Shown here piece after piece: positions 1-12,203 of a stretch of DNA of 64,000 nt. The notes under the pieces are model-generated. The model did no database searches. It worked only from the letters and a program-made list of their open reading frames with translations, and was not told the DNA's origin. Numbering within the stretch: position 1 is the first letter of the stretch; each line of letters starts with the position of its first letter. The stretch comes from Mycocentrospora acerina (taxonomy: Eukaryota; Ascomycota; Dothideomycetes; Pleosporales), in contig JAKUHH010000092.1 of NCBI GenBank assembly GCA_022701365.1, positions 1-64,000 of the forward strand, read 5' to 3'. The translations under genes and the position numbers were made by a program.

Positions 1-1014
1 GCCCGTCATTCCACTCCTACTTTCACTCCTTCCTCACTCCTTCCACGCTGCTCCTCTCACTCCAAACCTCAATCCCTCTCACACCTCCCTCCCGCCATAC
101 TATCCTTCAGCCCAGCATCATCAGATTGACAACGCGTATTCGCCAAAGATGACCCAGACAGAGCAGATATACCCGCACCCAAGCCAGCCGGTGAAAATGA
201 AGCCGCCGGCCCCGCACTGAAGAACACATCGCGTGCTGTACTCCACTCCGCCGAATTTCTTGGTTTCAACACACAGTGAAACATAGTGTAGAGGGGGAGA
301 GGGCACTTGATGCCGACATTGGTGTTGCCAAGGTATGGTTAGATGGAGGTAAACACCAGGAATTACGCCATGGGATTGATAAAGGGTAGTATTATTCTGA
401 TAGGACTCTTTCAAAACAACTGAGTGTACTAACGAGGCGGAAAAGACGTGTGGTGAAAGGGAGTGTGGATATGGCTCATTCAGGTCTGTTGATGGCAATT
501 TGATGGATGGCTTTGCCAGGTAAGTGTTCGGCTCCCCTTCACACCGGCAACCCAGCCATTGACGTATACAAAACGAATTTGACAGTGTTGCTTCGAGGGC
601 GACTTACTGTCTTTGTGGTCAAGGAGGTAGGAACGATATTTGAACGCAGAAAGTGAGGAGTGGGACAATGGATACAAAGCAACAATGTACGTTTGAGATG
701 ACGTAAGAAAATGCGTGCTCACGGCAGATTAAGACATTGAAGATGCAGAAAGCATGACGAATATTGTGCGCTGTGAGCGACATTGAGACATGATTTTCAC
801 GAATCAAGAATATGATACACAAAAGTAGTTATTTAAATGAGGAGAAATCTCTATCAAAGCCGCAGGACCGGTACAATGACACCCAGATATAGATGTTTGT
901 GTATGCGTGATTGCGTCCGACGTTGGCAGTCTCCAATATTGCAGTCTCTCCTGCGTGCGTTATCGAGTCGTAGGCGGGCACTTGATATTAAAGCTCTCGC
1001 GTCAACAGCCGGAT
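1..1014. other. Left-edge intergenic region and sar1 3' flank
   Basis: No convincing large gene is visible. The first 120 bases are strongly C/T-rich on the plus strand, as in fungal promoters. They are followed by a 23-codon plus-strand ORF at 149-220, rich in Pro, Gln and His, that could be a micropeptide, an upstream ORF or a first exon. Roughly 800-1014 would be the 3' UTR and terminator of sar1, which ends at 1015 on the minus strand. The remaining ORFs have no recognisable product. Confidence 0.4.
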
Positions 1015-1992
1015 CTAGACGTACTGGCTCAACCACCTGATGCCATCTCCGTAGCCTGCCCAACATTAGCAAAAGCCTCACCCATGTACTTTCTTATTAT
1101 ACATACCCTGCCTCATAACCACACTGCACATGAAAACCTCGACGGCGCGCTGTCCCCCTGACAAGACAACCTTGCCCTTGCCCGTCGTCTGCCACAGACC
1201 CAATGCGCCCCTCAACTGGTCCTCGCTCACCGCCTCTGGGTGGTCAATTTTGTTGCCCAGCACCAAAACGGGAGTGTCCTTGAGTTCCTCCATTGCAAGC
1301 AGCGCGTCGAGTTCGACCTTCGATTCCTGCAGACGCTCGTGGTCTTTGGCATCGACGAGGAAGACAATGCCGGACACCTCGGGGAAGTAGTCGCGCCACA
1401 GGCGGCGGGCTTGCGCGTGGCCGCCCAAGTCAAAGGTTGTGAATTTTACATTGCCGATCGAGAGTTCCTCGGAGGCTACAAGGGGTTAAGGGGTGGTGTG
1501 AAATGGGCGAGGGAGAGGGGCGTACTAGGGTGGAGAGCTGGAGGGGGTTAGCAGGACTTCTGGTGGAACCGGTTGGGGTGGCTTACTGGGTTGAAGAACG
1601 GCTACGCGGTCGCTTCACAGGGGGGACTTGGTCAGCGCATATACTGGAATATTCTTGTGGAGGAGAGGCGCACTTCTTCAGCATGTGGAGCAGCGTCGTC
1701 TTGCCCGCATTGTCGAGTCCCAAGAACTACTCTCCATTAGCTCCCTACAACGCGAACAATCTGGCGATGTAGAGCGTGACACCGTACCAAAAGTTTTGCG
1801 TGCTTGTTCGAGAGGCCCAGCGAGGCCAGGAGATCCCAGACTAGGCGTGTGCATCAGCGTTGAGCTCGTTGTGGAAGTTGTGAGCTGTTGCTCGCGTGCG
1901 GAGCGGCTCGGGGGTGCCTACACCTGGCCTCACGTTAGTCTTATGTGAGGATGCTCAGCGCGGAACTCGAATTACCAGTTGACCATCCACAT
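1015..1992 (-). CDS. sar1: Sar1 small GTPase (COPII coat initiator)
   Basis: Small GTPase that recruits the Sec23/24 coat to ER exit sites. Exons on the minus strand: 1976-1992, 1922-1923, 1788-1840, 1674-1726, 1587-1612, 1526-1537, 1107-1475 and 1015-1055. They sum to 573 nt and give 190 residues, the usual Sar1 length. The joined protein starts MWMVNWFWDLLASLGL, has the P-loop GLDNAGKT (about residues 27-34), switch I with TLHPT (51-55), FDLGGH (switch II), NKID, and ends YGDGIRWLSQYV. The amphipathic N-terminus that inserts into membrane is Trp/Phe-rich, as in the family. Two exons are tiny (12 nt and 2 nt) but are required to recover conserved residues. All introns are GT-AG. The family assignment is very secure; the 2-nt exon is an inference from frame and conservation. 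Confidence 0.93.
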
Positions 1993-2258
1993 GATTGCTG
2001 TTTGTCAGGGGACTTTGTTTGGTATTATTGTTGAGTTCGGCAATGTCCAACTGCTAGAGTCGGGGGATTGGGGTGAGTTGGGCTTGGCAACGCAACGACC
2101 TCACAAGTACATCGAACTGGACAGTTGTCGCATTTCATGAGGCAGACACTTTTATTATTCGCTACAAACATGGTATCTTCCGGTGAGCTTCCTTGCCAAC
2201 GCCAATGATGCCAGGTGTGAGATATGACTGAAACAAGCCGGCTCGATCGCTACTCGCC

Positions 2259-3753
2259 TCATATGCTAACATTTGCTTCCAAGACTACTTGTGCGGCTGC
2301 AGACATTTTGTTGGAAATAATCTGGTCAGCCAAGACATCGCCGACTTTGTCGGTGAGTCGCTCTCTTAGACTCTCCAAATCGGCAACCCCATTTGCTCGT
2401 GAAGGAGGACACGTGGTTCCGAGCCCCCTAAGTGCGCTTACAAGCACCTCGAGTACTTGCTCAGCCTCTCTCCTCGTATTCTCGTCTGCCAGTTTGCTTT
2501 TCAGCACATCGTCGCTGTACATCTTCAAGTTCGGCAACACTAGCATTTTCATTCCTTCGTTGCTAGTAATTTGAAGTAGAGCCAACAAGGCGCCATAGTG
2601 TGTGCCAAGCGGTTTTCCAAACTCCATAAACGCTCGCAGACAAGTTCGCGCTACCCTCGACTTCAAGTTTTGATTTGTTGTAGAGTACTTTTGGCAGATG
2701 CGGTTGAGAATGGAGGCTGCAAGTCTGCGCAAGCTGAAGTGATCTTGGGAATTGGGGCCAAGGTGCCCATTAGCACCGCCTCCATTGAGTGTCTCAGAGG
2801 ATGCGTTGGAGAGGGCTTGCTGTGCAGTTGGCCCCAAATGCTTGCCTGTGCAGCATGTCAAGACTGGCGGCACCATATAGGCAATGTACGGATCTAGGTA
2901 GATGGCTTGGTTGTCGAGCAAGGCATGAGTAGCGCGCATCATCTGGTGCAGGACAAATATGTTCTTCATGCTATGTGTGACCTTCTCGGCAATGAAGGTG
3001 AGAAGGTAGGTTGTCAGCTGGTGGATACCTGGCTCCGTGCGAATGGCAGCAAGGGCCGCGTTCTGCCATTCGATATTGGTCTCGTCGATGAGCGCGCTCG
3101 ATAGTTTGCCGAACAACTCCTGCGACTCCTTGGAGAGAACATGTTTCACAGCCGGCTTGACGTTGACATTGTCAAGGCCATTGGCCGCGGCGAGATGCGG
3201 GTTTGCGTTTGTTCCTTTGGGCAGCAGATCGGCGTTGATTGCGGTGGGGTTCTGTGGTATCGATGGCTGGACGCCCTCGACAGCGAGCCAATGCGCTGGA
3301 ACGCGTTAGAGAGGGGATGCAAAGGCAGCGAACAGAGTAGGCAGCAGCCGGTAGAGGGAAGGAGCAGAGGGAGGGGCTACCTGTGAACGTAATCTCCCGC
3401 GGCACTTTTGGCAGCGGGGCGTTGATGAGCTTCTCGAAGTCGACCTCCTCGTCCTCGACATAGTACAGCGGCTGGCCAGGCCCCAGTGAGGCTTCACCAA
3501 AGCGCAGCGGGCGGGTAGACTCGTATCCATACAATGGCTCCACATTTAGCACCTTGAGGGCGTTGGACACGTCTTGTGTGTTCAGCGTCGTCCGCTTGCT
3601 GTGTCGCATGAACTTGAGGGCTTCTTCCAGCACCTGCGCCAAGCGAAAGTCGACGTCGCGCGCCAGCTCTTCCACGACGTTGTCGGCGAGCGAGGCAATG
3701 CCCACTGACTCGGCGACGTCGCGCACATTGTCGGGGTTCCAGACAGACGACAT
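2259..3753 (-). CDS. taf6: TAF6, TFIID/SAGA subunit with histone fold
   Basis: General transcription factor subunit shared by TFIID and SAGA that pairs with TAF9 through a histone fold. Exons 3381-3753 and 2259-3295, separated by an 85-nt GT-AG intron, give 469 residues, close to fungal TAF6. Residues 1-77 form the histone fold, beginning MSSVWNPDNVRDVAESVGI and including the RTTLNTQDVSNALKVLNVEP helix. After the linker at the splice (ITFT/AHWLAVEGVQP) comes the all-helical C-terminal repeat domain, including LNRICQKYS and GTHYGALLALLQI. The ATG at 3753 opens directly on the histone fold, so the start is firm. Upstream lies a gene-poor stretch; sar1 lies downstream on the same strand. Confidence 0.93.
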
Positions 3754-5122
3754 GTCGGCGGGACGCAGTGCGAGAGGCTAGAGGCGAGAGGCAAGGTGCA
3801 AGGTGCAAGGTGCAAGGGGTGCAGTGGTTGGGTTCCCAACGCGTATCAAGCAGGGCGGTTGGGTGCACGAGCCGAGGGGCGGGCGGCGAGGGTGTCACAG
3901 CGGGTGACGTGAGCTGGTGATTGAGGTTGTGACGGCCAGCCCTATGCGCAAGTGAAGCACATGTCGGACGCGCGCATACGAGTTGCTCGGCAGACGTCGG
4001 GGGTCGAGCAATCGAACCGTATGTGGCTTTGTGGTTTGCCCTGCACTACTGCTGACTTGCTACGACGGCTGGTGACAGCAGCCTCTTTCTGCGACAATGG
4101 ATTATGTCTGGTCAAGCAACCTCAGCGACTGTTCAAGAGAGGTCGCGTCCGAGCTTGGCAGCATCCAAGCGCGACTTCCATCGCCAACACGCGCTCACAC
4201 AGGCCGCTCCTCCAACTCTCGTCTCTCCGTGCGTGTTGGGCATCGCCCGTATCCGTCTCTGCTAGCATTCACCTGTCGGCCAGAACTAGACAGGTCGCGC
4301 TGCCCATCGCTGTATAGCGGTTTGCTTCACTTGAGGACCAGACAAACATCACCATCTCACGCCTCGCCAATCATGTGCAGTCCCGAGTACATTTGGGCAA
4401 GCCCAACCGCTGACCGCACAGCTGCTCCCATCTTTTGATTGACTGAAATTGCGTGATGCACAATGCTCTCCGCGTCCGGGTACTGGCTTAAGCATGCTAT
4501 CGACTGACAGACCGCCATTTCAACCCTTCTTTCGACAAGAAGACGAATCGCCTGAGTTTTCCTTGTACACTGACATCAACGGCTACGGCTGCCCTTCCCC
4601 AGCAAATAGGACATGTGTGTCTGTGTTCCATCTGTGCCTCATCAGGTTACTTGCAGGAATAAAGCCATTATCTGCTCCTATCCACAGCCACGTTTCTTAC
4701 CGCTACTGGGAATGCTAATCTCCAAGCTAACCGGGCGTGTTTCCTGAAGGATAGAGAACGATCCCATCTCCGGTTTGTGCTCCCTACATTCCAAATAAAT
4801 GTCTCTTTCCAGTCCTGCGTCCTTCTACAACTCCTTGCTCAACACCACCCGTCTACCCGTACGGGCCGCTACGATTGATTGTCTCTTGCAAGCCTTGCCC
4901 AGTTTGTCTATTTGTTATATATTCGTATCTATCGCTTATCAAACTTTGGCCGTGAACTATTTAACATTGAGCTCCTACTCTTGGTCTTTGATCTTCAAAG
5001 TATCTATCCACTTCCTTCAGACATCGATTTGAATACATACCCAATCTTTCCGTCCTTCTGTGTCACTGTGTACGCTGTTATTCCAGACTGCTTCACGTCT
5101 CGATCATCGACCAGAAGTTATC
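3754..5122. other. taf6 promoter and long leader region
   Basis: No gene is supported here. Near 3790-3820 a 9-bp unit (aggtgcaag-like) is repeated about three times just upstream of taf6. From about 4100 the plus strand is pyrimidine-rich with many short ORFs. This fits a long 5' leader for the short gene starting at 5123, but nothing directly shows a transcript. Confidence 0.4.
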
Positions 5123-5397
5123 ATGGCCATTGACACCATAGCTGGAAGCAGCTTCACCAGCTGCAACGCTATCAATATGCAAGCCTTGCAAGCCGACTTG
5201 AACTCCACCGTTTACATGACATCTACCGGCCCACACAAGAGATCGAGGGATGATCCTCCATCTCCCCCACCTCAGCCTCCTCCAAGCCCAGCTGGCTGGT
5301 GCCGTCCCATCTCGGTGAGTCGTATCAGTTCCCGCCCGGATTTGCATGTACTGACGTCTATGCCCAGCTGGAGTCCCTGACACCGCTTGAGATTTAA
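5123..5397 (+). CDS. Short spliced protein of unknown function (about 73 aa)
   Basis: I do not recognise this protein. Exon 5123-5314 encodes 64 residues, with a basic-acidic patch (KRSRDDP) and a proline run (PPSPPPQPPPSP), and ends at an excellent donor, GTGAGT. An intron with a CTGAC branch point ends in CAG at 5367. The second exon, 5368-5397, adds LESLTPLEI and a stop. An alternative acceptor near 5417 would give a different short tail. The reading frame is open further upstream (another ATG at 5060), but the codon pattern looks coding only from 5123. Support is moderate: splice signals, phase and composition agree, but there is no family match. It could also be a leader peptide of a longer transcript. 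Confidence 0.35.
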
Positions 5398-6419
5398 TTT
5401 TCAGAGGAAGTACCCGGTATCCAGGTAGGTAAAATCATTGATTGATATGCTATTTGCTAATCTCGTTCATACAAGTTGATACATACCGCACCTTCCCCAA
5501 CGAATGCATATTGTCCGTTACACACTTACCTCTCGTCATATACAGAGTTCATTCTGCCATCATTCATCCATCATCTTCGTCACTTTTTGTAAAATCATTA
5601 GGGCTTTTCTCTCATCAGGCCTAACAGCGGGCTCTCCTACAAGCGGAATATATGTTCTTTCAAAACATTTGAAGACAACACTCTTGAGATATTGTACTCG
5701 TTCTGGCGTTTTTGTCTTTTCACTCGTATTAGAGGCGTGTTCCAGTGTTTGCGATTACTGTACATTGATCACTGTTTATGCAGAAACCAATGTTATTTCA
5801 TGAATTGATTGTTCATAATCGAGGTTGTGCCACTTTACACTGTTGTAGAACGTGACTCCCAATAGATGTATACATTTGCGTATCAACCTGCATGCTACAA
5901 ATTCGAATATCGCACTGTTATTGAAGAGTTGATCAGTTGCTTATCTATGATGTGGACTTGCGGTGTACTGCTGAGATCGTACACGATTCGTGCGGTAAGA
6001 ATCAAGGTGCAGCGAGATAACCAAGCAGTAAAAGTTTCTCGATTTCATCTCGGGGGCAGCCACCCTTCATGTGTAGTTCCGGAGTCGATATTGAAGTATC
6101 GTCGTGGCTCGACATCTCGTTGGCCTGGAAGTTGTGACCGTAACTTTCTTTTTTCTCTTTATGGTTAGTGAACACTAGCGCATTTTGGGAATTCTCTGCA
6201 CCCGGCCAGGTTGTGATGTCACTAGAGTTTCAGAAGCAATAGCTCACTGGAGCCTACAGCCGTAGCCGCTCCTATCAAGCGAAAGACAAATCAGAGGGAC
6301 AACCGTTTCTCATTGGCTCAATCACTGCTGACCAACCCCACACCCAGCACTCATTTCGTAGTCTACCTGGTATCCGTTGGCAAAACCAGTCAAACGATAT
6401 ACCTGACACCACCTCCGAA
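5398..6419. other. Intergenic region upstream of the helicase gene
   Basis: There is an intron-like GTAGGT...ACAAG segment at about 5428-5476, possibly in the 3' UTR of the short gene. Beyond that I see only short, unconvincing ORFs. The last 200 bases should contain the promoter of the helicase gene starting at 6420; no specific motif was recognised. Confidence 0.35.
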
Positions 6420-9400
6420 ATGGACACAACGCAACAGATTCTGGGCTGGTACACCAAGCTATACAGCCGTCGTGTAGATCTTGTCGGCGATTTTGCCGGT
6501 AGCGAGCGGTTCCTCATTCATGGCGAATCTCTGCTTTTGCATTGCTTCAGCGACCAGCACATCGACTTTGATCCTGGATATCAATTGCTACATGCCTCTT
6601 ACACAGTTGAGAAGTTCCTTCATGGCCTAGTTTCCCGAGGGTGCAACTTTCACATCGCTTTCTTCGACGAGCACCGGGATCTCTGCGTGCCACAAGATGT
6701 TTCTCCCGCCATCAGCGAAAAATACCTACTCGCGCGGGCAGCCATAATCCGCCACCTCCAGATCAATCTGAGGAACGCCAATTCTGACATTGAGATCAAC
6801 ACATTCCCTGCCACTTCTTCTGAATCTTTCCAGCAGTATCTGCAGAAAACCGATCTTTACTTCGTACTGTGCCATGATGGAGCTTCATTCAAAGATCAGA
6901 AGAGAAGAATTATCCTACAGAAAAGCTTGGATGAATTCCAGGATGAGGATAATACGTTTCACGAACGTCAGCAGCGGTACAAGTCATCCTTCCGCACACT
7001 CATCTACAGCATGATGCAACAAGGATACAGCACAGCATTGATCAATGGACTAGAGTGGCAAGACACTAAAGTCATCACAACAGTGGTCGAACCCTCTCGG
7101 TTAATGCCTTTTGAGGTTCCCTCGACAGTAAGTTGCAACCGCCGCTTTTCAAGGCCATCAGTAAACTGGATGCGAGAGCACTGGCGTTACGTTGTACTTT
7201 GAGACACAGAAAGAGAAAGATCAAGATCGAGGCTAATATAGATTCATAGAATATTGCTCAGGATGACGATTCGACGGTCGATTCATCTCTCACACGCAAG
7301 TCTCTGGAAACCATCAGGGCGTCAAGCGAGCAGGTGTTCACAGAGCGAGAGTATCTCACCATACTGATCGCTTCGAAGATTGCATCTAAGAGCGACACAT
7401 ACCACGACCTTTCCATCGCACTTCTCCGACACACAGCTTTATTATCGGAGGTTCGCCTGTCAGACCGTAACATTGATTCTCAGGAGATCACGCCAGAAGC
7501 TCAAACCTTTGTTCTTGACTTTTGCCGTGAAGCACGCGCGGTTCTCAAACAGACTGCGTGGGCAGAAGATGTTGAGGAGATCAATGCTGCCTGCGACATT
7601 GCGGATCTTATTGATGGGCGACTCTTCGCCTCTTGTATTCAGAATCCCTTCATAGGCACCAGCGGACTTTTCAAATCTCTGCAAGCAGCTGCAGCATCCC
7701 TAGGTGTTCAGGGTGAGTCGACTCAGCAAAGCGGCGCGTCAAAGGTCTCTAGAAACGGAGATGCAAAGAACAACCAGTCGGATGAGGTAACCTCATATGC
7801 TGTTCTACCCTTCTCAAACGAAGTCTTTGATGAACATCTCAGCCCCATTAAGTTGGCTGTTGAGAAGTCTGCTGGCAGAACAGACCCCATCTCCGCAAAG
7901 ATTTTCCGTGAAGTCTCACACTGGCATAGCGAGCGACACATTGACCTGAAGCAACAAGGCCCGCCTGTGAAGGACCCAAAAGCAGAAAAACGTGCCCTGC
8001 GCCGCAATCAGTTCTTCATGGCGGAGATGACGTCGTACGCTGCCAGTCTCACTAACTCTGTCGGTAAAGTGCTAGAGCCTGAGATTATCACCACTGGTGC
8101 CAAATCAAAGGCTCCTCCTGCGAAGGTTCCCACTCCAATTCAAAAACAAGAAAACTCAAAGCCCCAAAAAGGATCGAAGAATGCAAAGGGCTCGAGGAAG
8201 GAACTCATGCTAGCAAATATTGCTGCAGACTCTGAGCGTAAAGATTCAGAAAGCGCAAAGAAGCATCTCATGGCATGGGCGACATTCTGCGATGGCCTGA
8301 GGAAGCAGGAAGCAGCTTCACGATACGAAAAGGCTAAGCAGTACCTCAACAACCTCAACGATGACCTCAAACGCAGAACATTGGAAGCGGAAGTTAGACT
8401 CTATATGCTCAGCGTCTTGTTGGAAATCTGGACAGCTTATTGCAAGAAGTCAAAGAAGCATGATGGTATGCATGTCGCCGCTCTCATCTTCGATATCATG
8501 AGGGAGTTCTCCAAGCTCTCTAGTGTCACTGGAGCAGTCGCAACGCGTCTGAAGCTCACTATCGAGACTCTCAAGCTACCTCCTATGCAAGTACCTACAC
8601 AACAGGGCGATCGCAAGCTTCCTTTCGAGTTTGCTCTGGATGAACTCCCTACCGTGGACCTCACTGTACCTCTTACCTCTGAGGAGTTCCAGCTGCTTCA
8701 TTGTGGACCGTACTTTGACCGGACTATGGATTCTGCGCCGGATTCTCGCGTACCATTTGAGCCAGACGCGTGGCAACGCAGAGTTTTGGACGAAATTGAT
8801 GCACGCCGCAGTTTGCTCGTCATTGCCCCAACGTCAGCAGGTAAAACTTTCATCTCGTTCTACGCTATGAAACAAGTACTGGAGAACAACGAGCAGGACA
8901 TCTTAGTTTACGTCGCTCCGACCAAAGCGCTTGTCAATCAAATCGCTGCCGAAGTCCAAGGTCGATTCTCAAAGCAGTACAAGTATGCCAACTCAGTTTG
9001 GGGCATTCACACAAGAGATACCCGCATCAATGTACGTAAAACCCCAGTTGTGAATTGTATTCACAGCCAATGCTGACTTTGACGTTAGAACCCCACAGGT
9101 TGCCAGATTCTGGTGACTGTACCCCACATCCTTCAGATCATGCTGCTTGCGCCCAACAACGCGAACAGTTGGTCTAAGCGAGTCAAGTGGATCATCTTCG
9201 ATGAAGTTCACTGCATTGGTCAAGCTGAAGACGGTCTGATCTGGGAGCAGTTGTTGCTCATGGCACCCTGCCCGATCATTGCGCTGTCTGCAACTATCGG
9301 TAATGCAGAGGCGTTCAACGACTGGCTCGGATCTACCCAGAAGGCCGCAGGTAATGAACTTGTTATGGTTGAGCATAAACACAGGTATTCCGATCTTCGC

Positions 9401-11953
9401 AAATACCTTTACACGCCTCCTACGGAAAAGGCGGAGTTTTTGCCCCTGCCGTCGAATCGGGCATTCGCTCAACTCGCTTTGAACGAAGGCTCCGAATTCA
9501 CCTTCCTCCACCCCGTCACTAGCTTGACGAACCGAGCGCGAGGAATGCCAACTGACTTGACTCTTGAAGCGCGCGACTGCTTCACGTTGTGGCAAAGCAT
9601 GTCGAAGCACCAGAATGACAAGTACCCATTGGACAAATCGCTGAATCCTTCTGCTACACTTCCAGACGTTATGAAGAAGGTTGACATTATTGAGTGGCAG
9701 GCCTCTCTCAAGATTGTGCTCCGTGCGTGGATGGCGGATGTCAACTCGCCCTTCGAGGAAGTCTTGAAGGACTTGCAAGGTCCTTTAGTGAACTCTATGC
9801 TTGTACCCAAGAATGCTGCAATCGATGAACTCAGCAATGAGGACGTGGATGTCGATGAGATGGAGCTTGATCACCAAGTCGAGAATATCCTACCCCTTTT
9901 GGCCAGCCTGAACCAGCAGGATGCGCTACCTGGTATCATCTTCAATTATGACCGAGCTGCTTGCGAGAAAATGTGCGAGACACTCTTGAAGCAACTGACG
10001 GATGCTGAAGCAGCCTGGAAGGAATCCAGCCCGAAATGGCAGGAAAAGCTACGAGACTGGGAAGAGTGGAAGAAGGAGGCCGCTAGGCAGGAGAAGCAAG
10101 GTGTTCGTGGATCGTCGAAGGGCATGACTAAGGAGGACAAGATGAGGGAAGCCGCCAGTCAAGAGGTCAATCCGTTCGCGTCGTTCGACCCCAACAGGCC
10201 TCAGGAAGGATTCCATTTCGCAAACAACAAGAAGTGCTCTCAAGACGAGCTCCGTGATTTCGAAAAGGAAATGCGTTACCGTGGAGTCGACGAATGGCTG
10301 CTCGATGGACTCAGGCGAGGCATTGGTGTCCATCATGCTGGTATGAACCGCAAGTACCGATATGTCGTTGAAATGCTCTTCCGGAGAGGCTACCTGAGGG
10401 TAGTTATTGCCACTGGAACGCTAGCGCTCGGTATCAATATGCCCTGTAAAACGGTCGTATTCTCAGGAGACTCTGTCTTCTTAACAGCCCTTAACTTCCG
10501 CCAGGCCGCCGGTCGTGCTGGCCGTCGAGGTTTCGATATGCTCGGAAACGTTGTTTTCCATGGTATCTCTCTCAGCAAGATTCACAAGCTGATTAGCTCT
10601 CGTCTTCCTGACTTGAACGGGCACTTCCCCATTACAACAACGCTAGTTCTGAGACTATTTACGCTTCTCAATGGATCCGAGAATTCCGCATTTGCCGTCC
10701 GCTCCATCAATGCCTTGCTGTCACAGCCACGTCTATACCTGGGCGGAGAGGACGCTAAGATGACTGTTCTTCACCACCTGCGATTCTCCATTGAATATCT
10801 ACGACGTCAGTCCCTCTTGGACTCGCAAGGTGTGCCTCTCAACTTTGCCGGTGCTGTCAGCCATTTGTACTTCACCGAGAACTCGTCTTTCGCCTTCCAT
10901 GCGCTTCTCAAGGACGGCTATTTCCACGAGCTCTGTGCGAAGATTGACACAAACAAGGAGGCGGTCCTACGTGAACTCATGTTGACACTGTCTCACCTTT
11001 TCGGAAGACGTCACTGCAGGCAGGCTGATGAGGAGATCATCCAAGTTATGAAGGGAAGTCCTTCGATTGTCTTCTTGCCGTCCATGCCTGAGCAAGCCAA
11101 GAACGTGTTGCGTAATCACAACAAGACGACACTCGACATCTTCACGTCATACGTTCGTACCTTTGTTGACCAATATATCAAGGAGCCGGATAACACCCTG
11201 CCTCTGACTTCAGTTACAGTTGGTGGCAACTCTTCCGTGGATGGATTGCCGCAGCGAACACCTACCAAGGTCCGATCCTCCTTTGTAGCACTCTCTGGAT
11301 GCGATGACAAGTTCGAGTCGATTCATGACCTATGCAGCACCAGTCGTTCTGGTGTCTTCTTGGAAGAGGCTGTCGTGCCCCATGTCGGACTCTACCCAGA
11401 AGACTCTGACCTACCCCTTAATGCCTACCTCTACGACTTCTTCATGCATGGCAACCCTGTGGCTCTTACCACTGCCAACCGCATCCGCAAGGGTGACATT
11501 TGGTTCGCGCTCAATGATCTCAGCATGGTGCTTGCTACCATCGTGACTAGCTTGTCGAACTTCATGAAGCTATCGACCGAGTCTGATCTTGACTTCATCG
11601 ACGTGAGGGGAGGTGGTGACGAGGAAGAGGAGAACAAGGAGGATCGACTACTCCCAAGTGATTCTTCAGTGGCGAATTTCTCCACCGCCGGATCTGTTGC
11701 GTCGTCCAACATTAGCCAGCAGAAACAGGTACTCCCCGTCCAGACAAAGAAGTTGAAGAAGAAGGTCGCAGAGTCCTGGGATGATGAGGATGAGTCTGAG
11801 GAGGACGATGGTGAGGAGAATTGGGATGATGGTGAGGACTCGGATCAAGAGGCGCTTGCTTGGGAGGAGGGTGCGGGGCTATTGAATGTGCTTAAGGCGT
11901 TCAAGACGTTGAAGGAGGAGTTTGATGCCAAGTTCAAGGCTATGTGGGCTTAG
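6420..11953 (+). CDS. Ski2/DDX60-like DExD/H-box RNA helicase
   Basis: Large superfamily 2 helicase. Exons 6420-7127, 7250-9031 and 9089-11953 are all joined in phase 0 and give 1784 residues. The N-terminal about 750 residues match the layout of the DDX60 family (a long non-helicase region opening on LHCFSDQHIDFDPGYQLLH). Motif I APTSAGKT lies near residue 762, motif II DEVH near 868, motif III is ALSAT, TGTLALGINMPCKT follows, and motif VI is AAGRAGRRGFD near 1305. A winged-helix/helical C-terminal part follows, and the protein ends with a very acidic tail (DEDESEEDDGEENWDD) before the last helix. The closest named relatives I know are human DDX60 and fission yeast SPCC694.02. The family role is RNA surveillance or sensing; the substrate in fungi is not known to me. 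The ATG at 6420 opens the conserved N-terminus. Confidence 0.9.
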
Positions 11954-12203
11954 TTGTGGAGAAGTGCAGAAGACTGCGCTATGGGCATCATCGGAGCGAT
12001 ATCGGAAAGCTCTATCTGGTATTTCGAGATGGAGGTTACAGCGTAGTATAAACTAAAAAAAAACGTTGCGGTTAGCATAGTACCTCAGAAACATAGTGCA
12101 TGATTGTTACATGAAGACACGAGGTCTAACTGCATGAAGAACCCTACCCAATCTATATACCTTGTACCCTGGCCTCATTTGTGAGAAAACATCACCCTGC
12201 TCA

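Noticed and set aside
8993..9778. 261-codon minus-strand ORF inside the helicase gene
   Set aside because: Overlaps the helicase core motifs on the opposite strand; a shadow.
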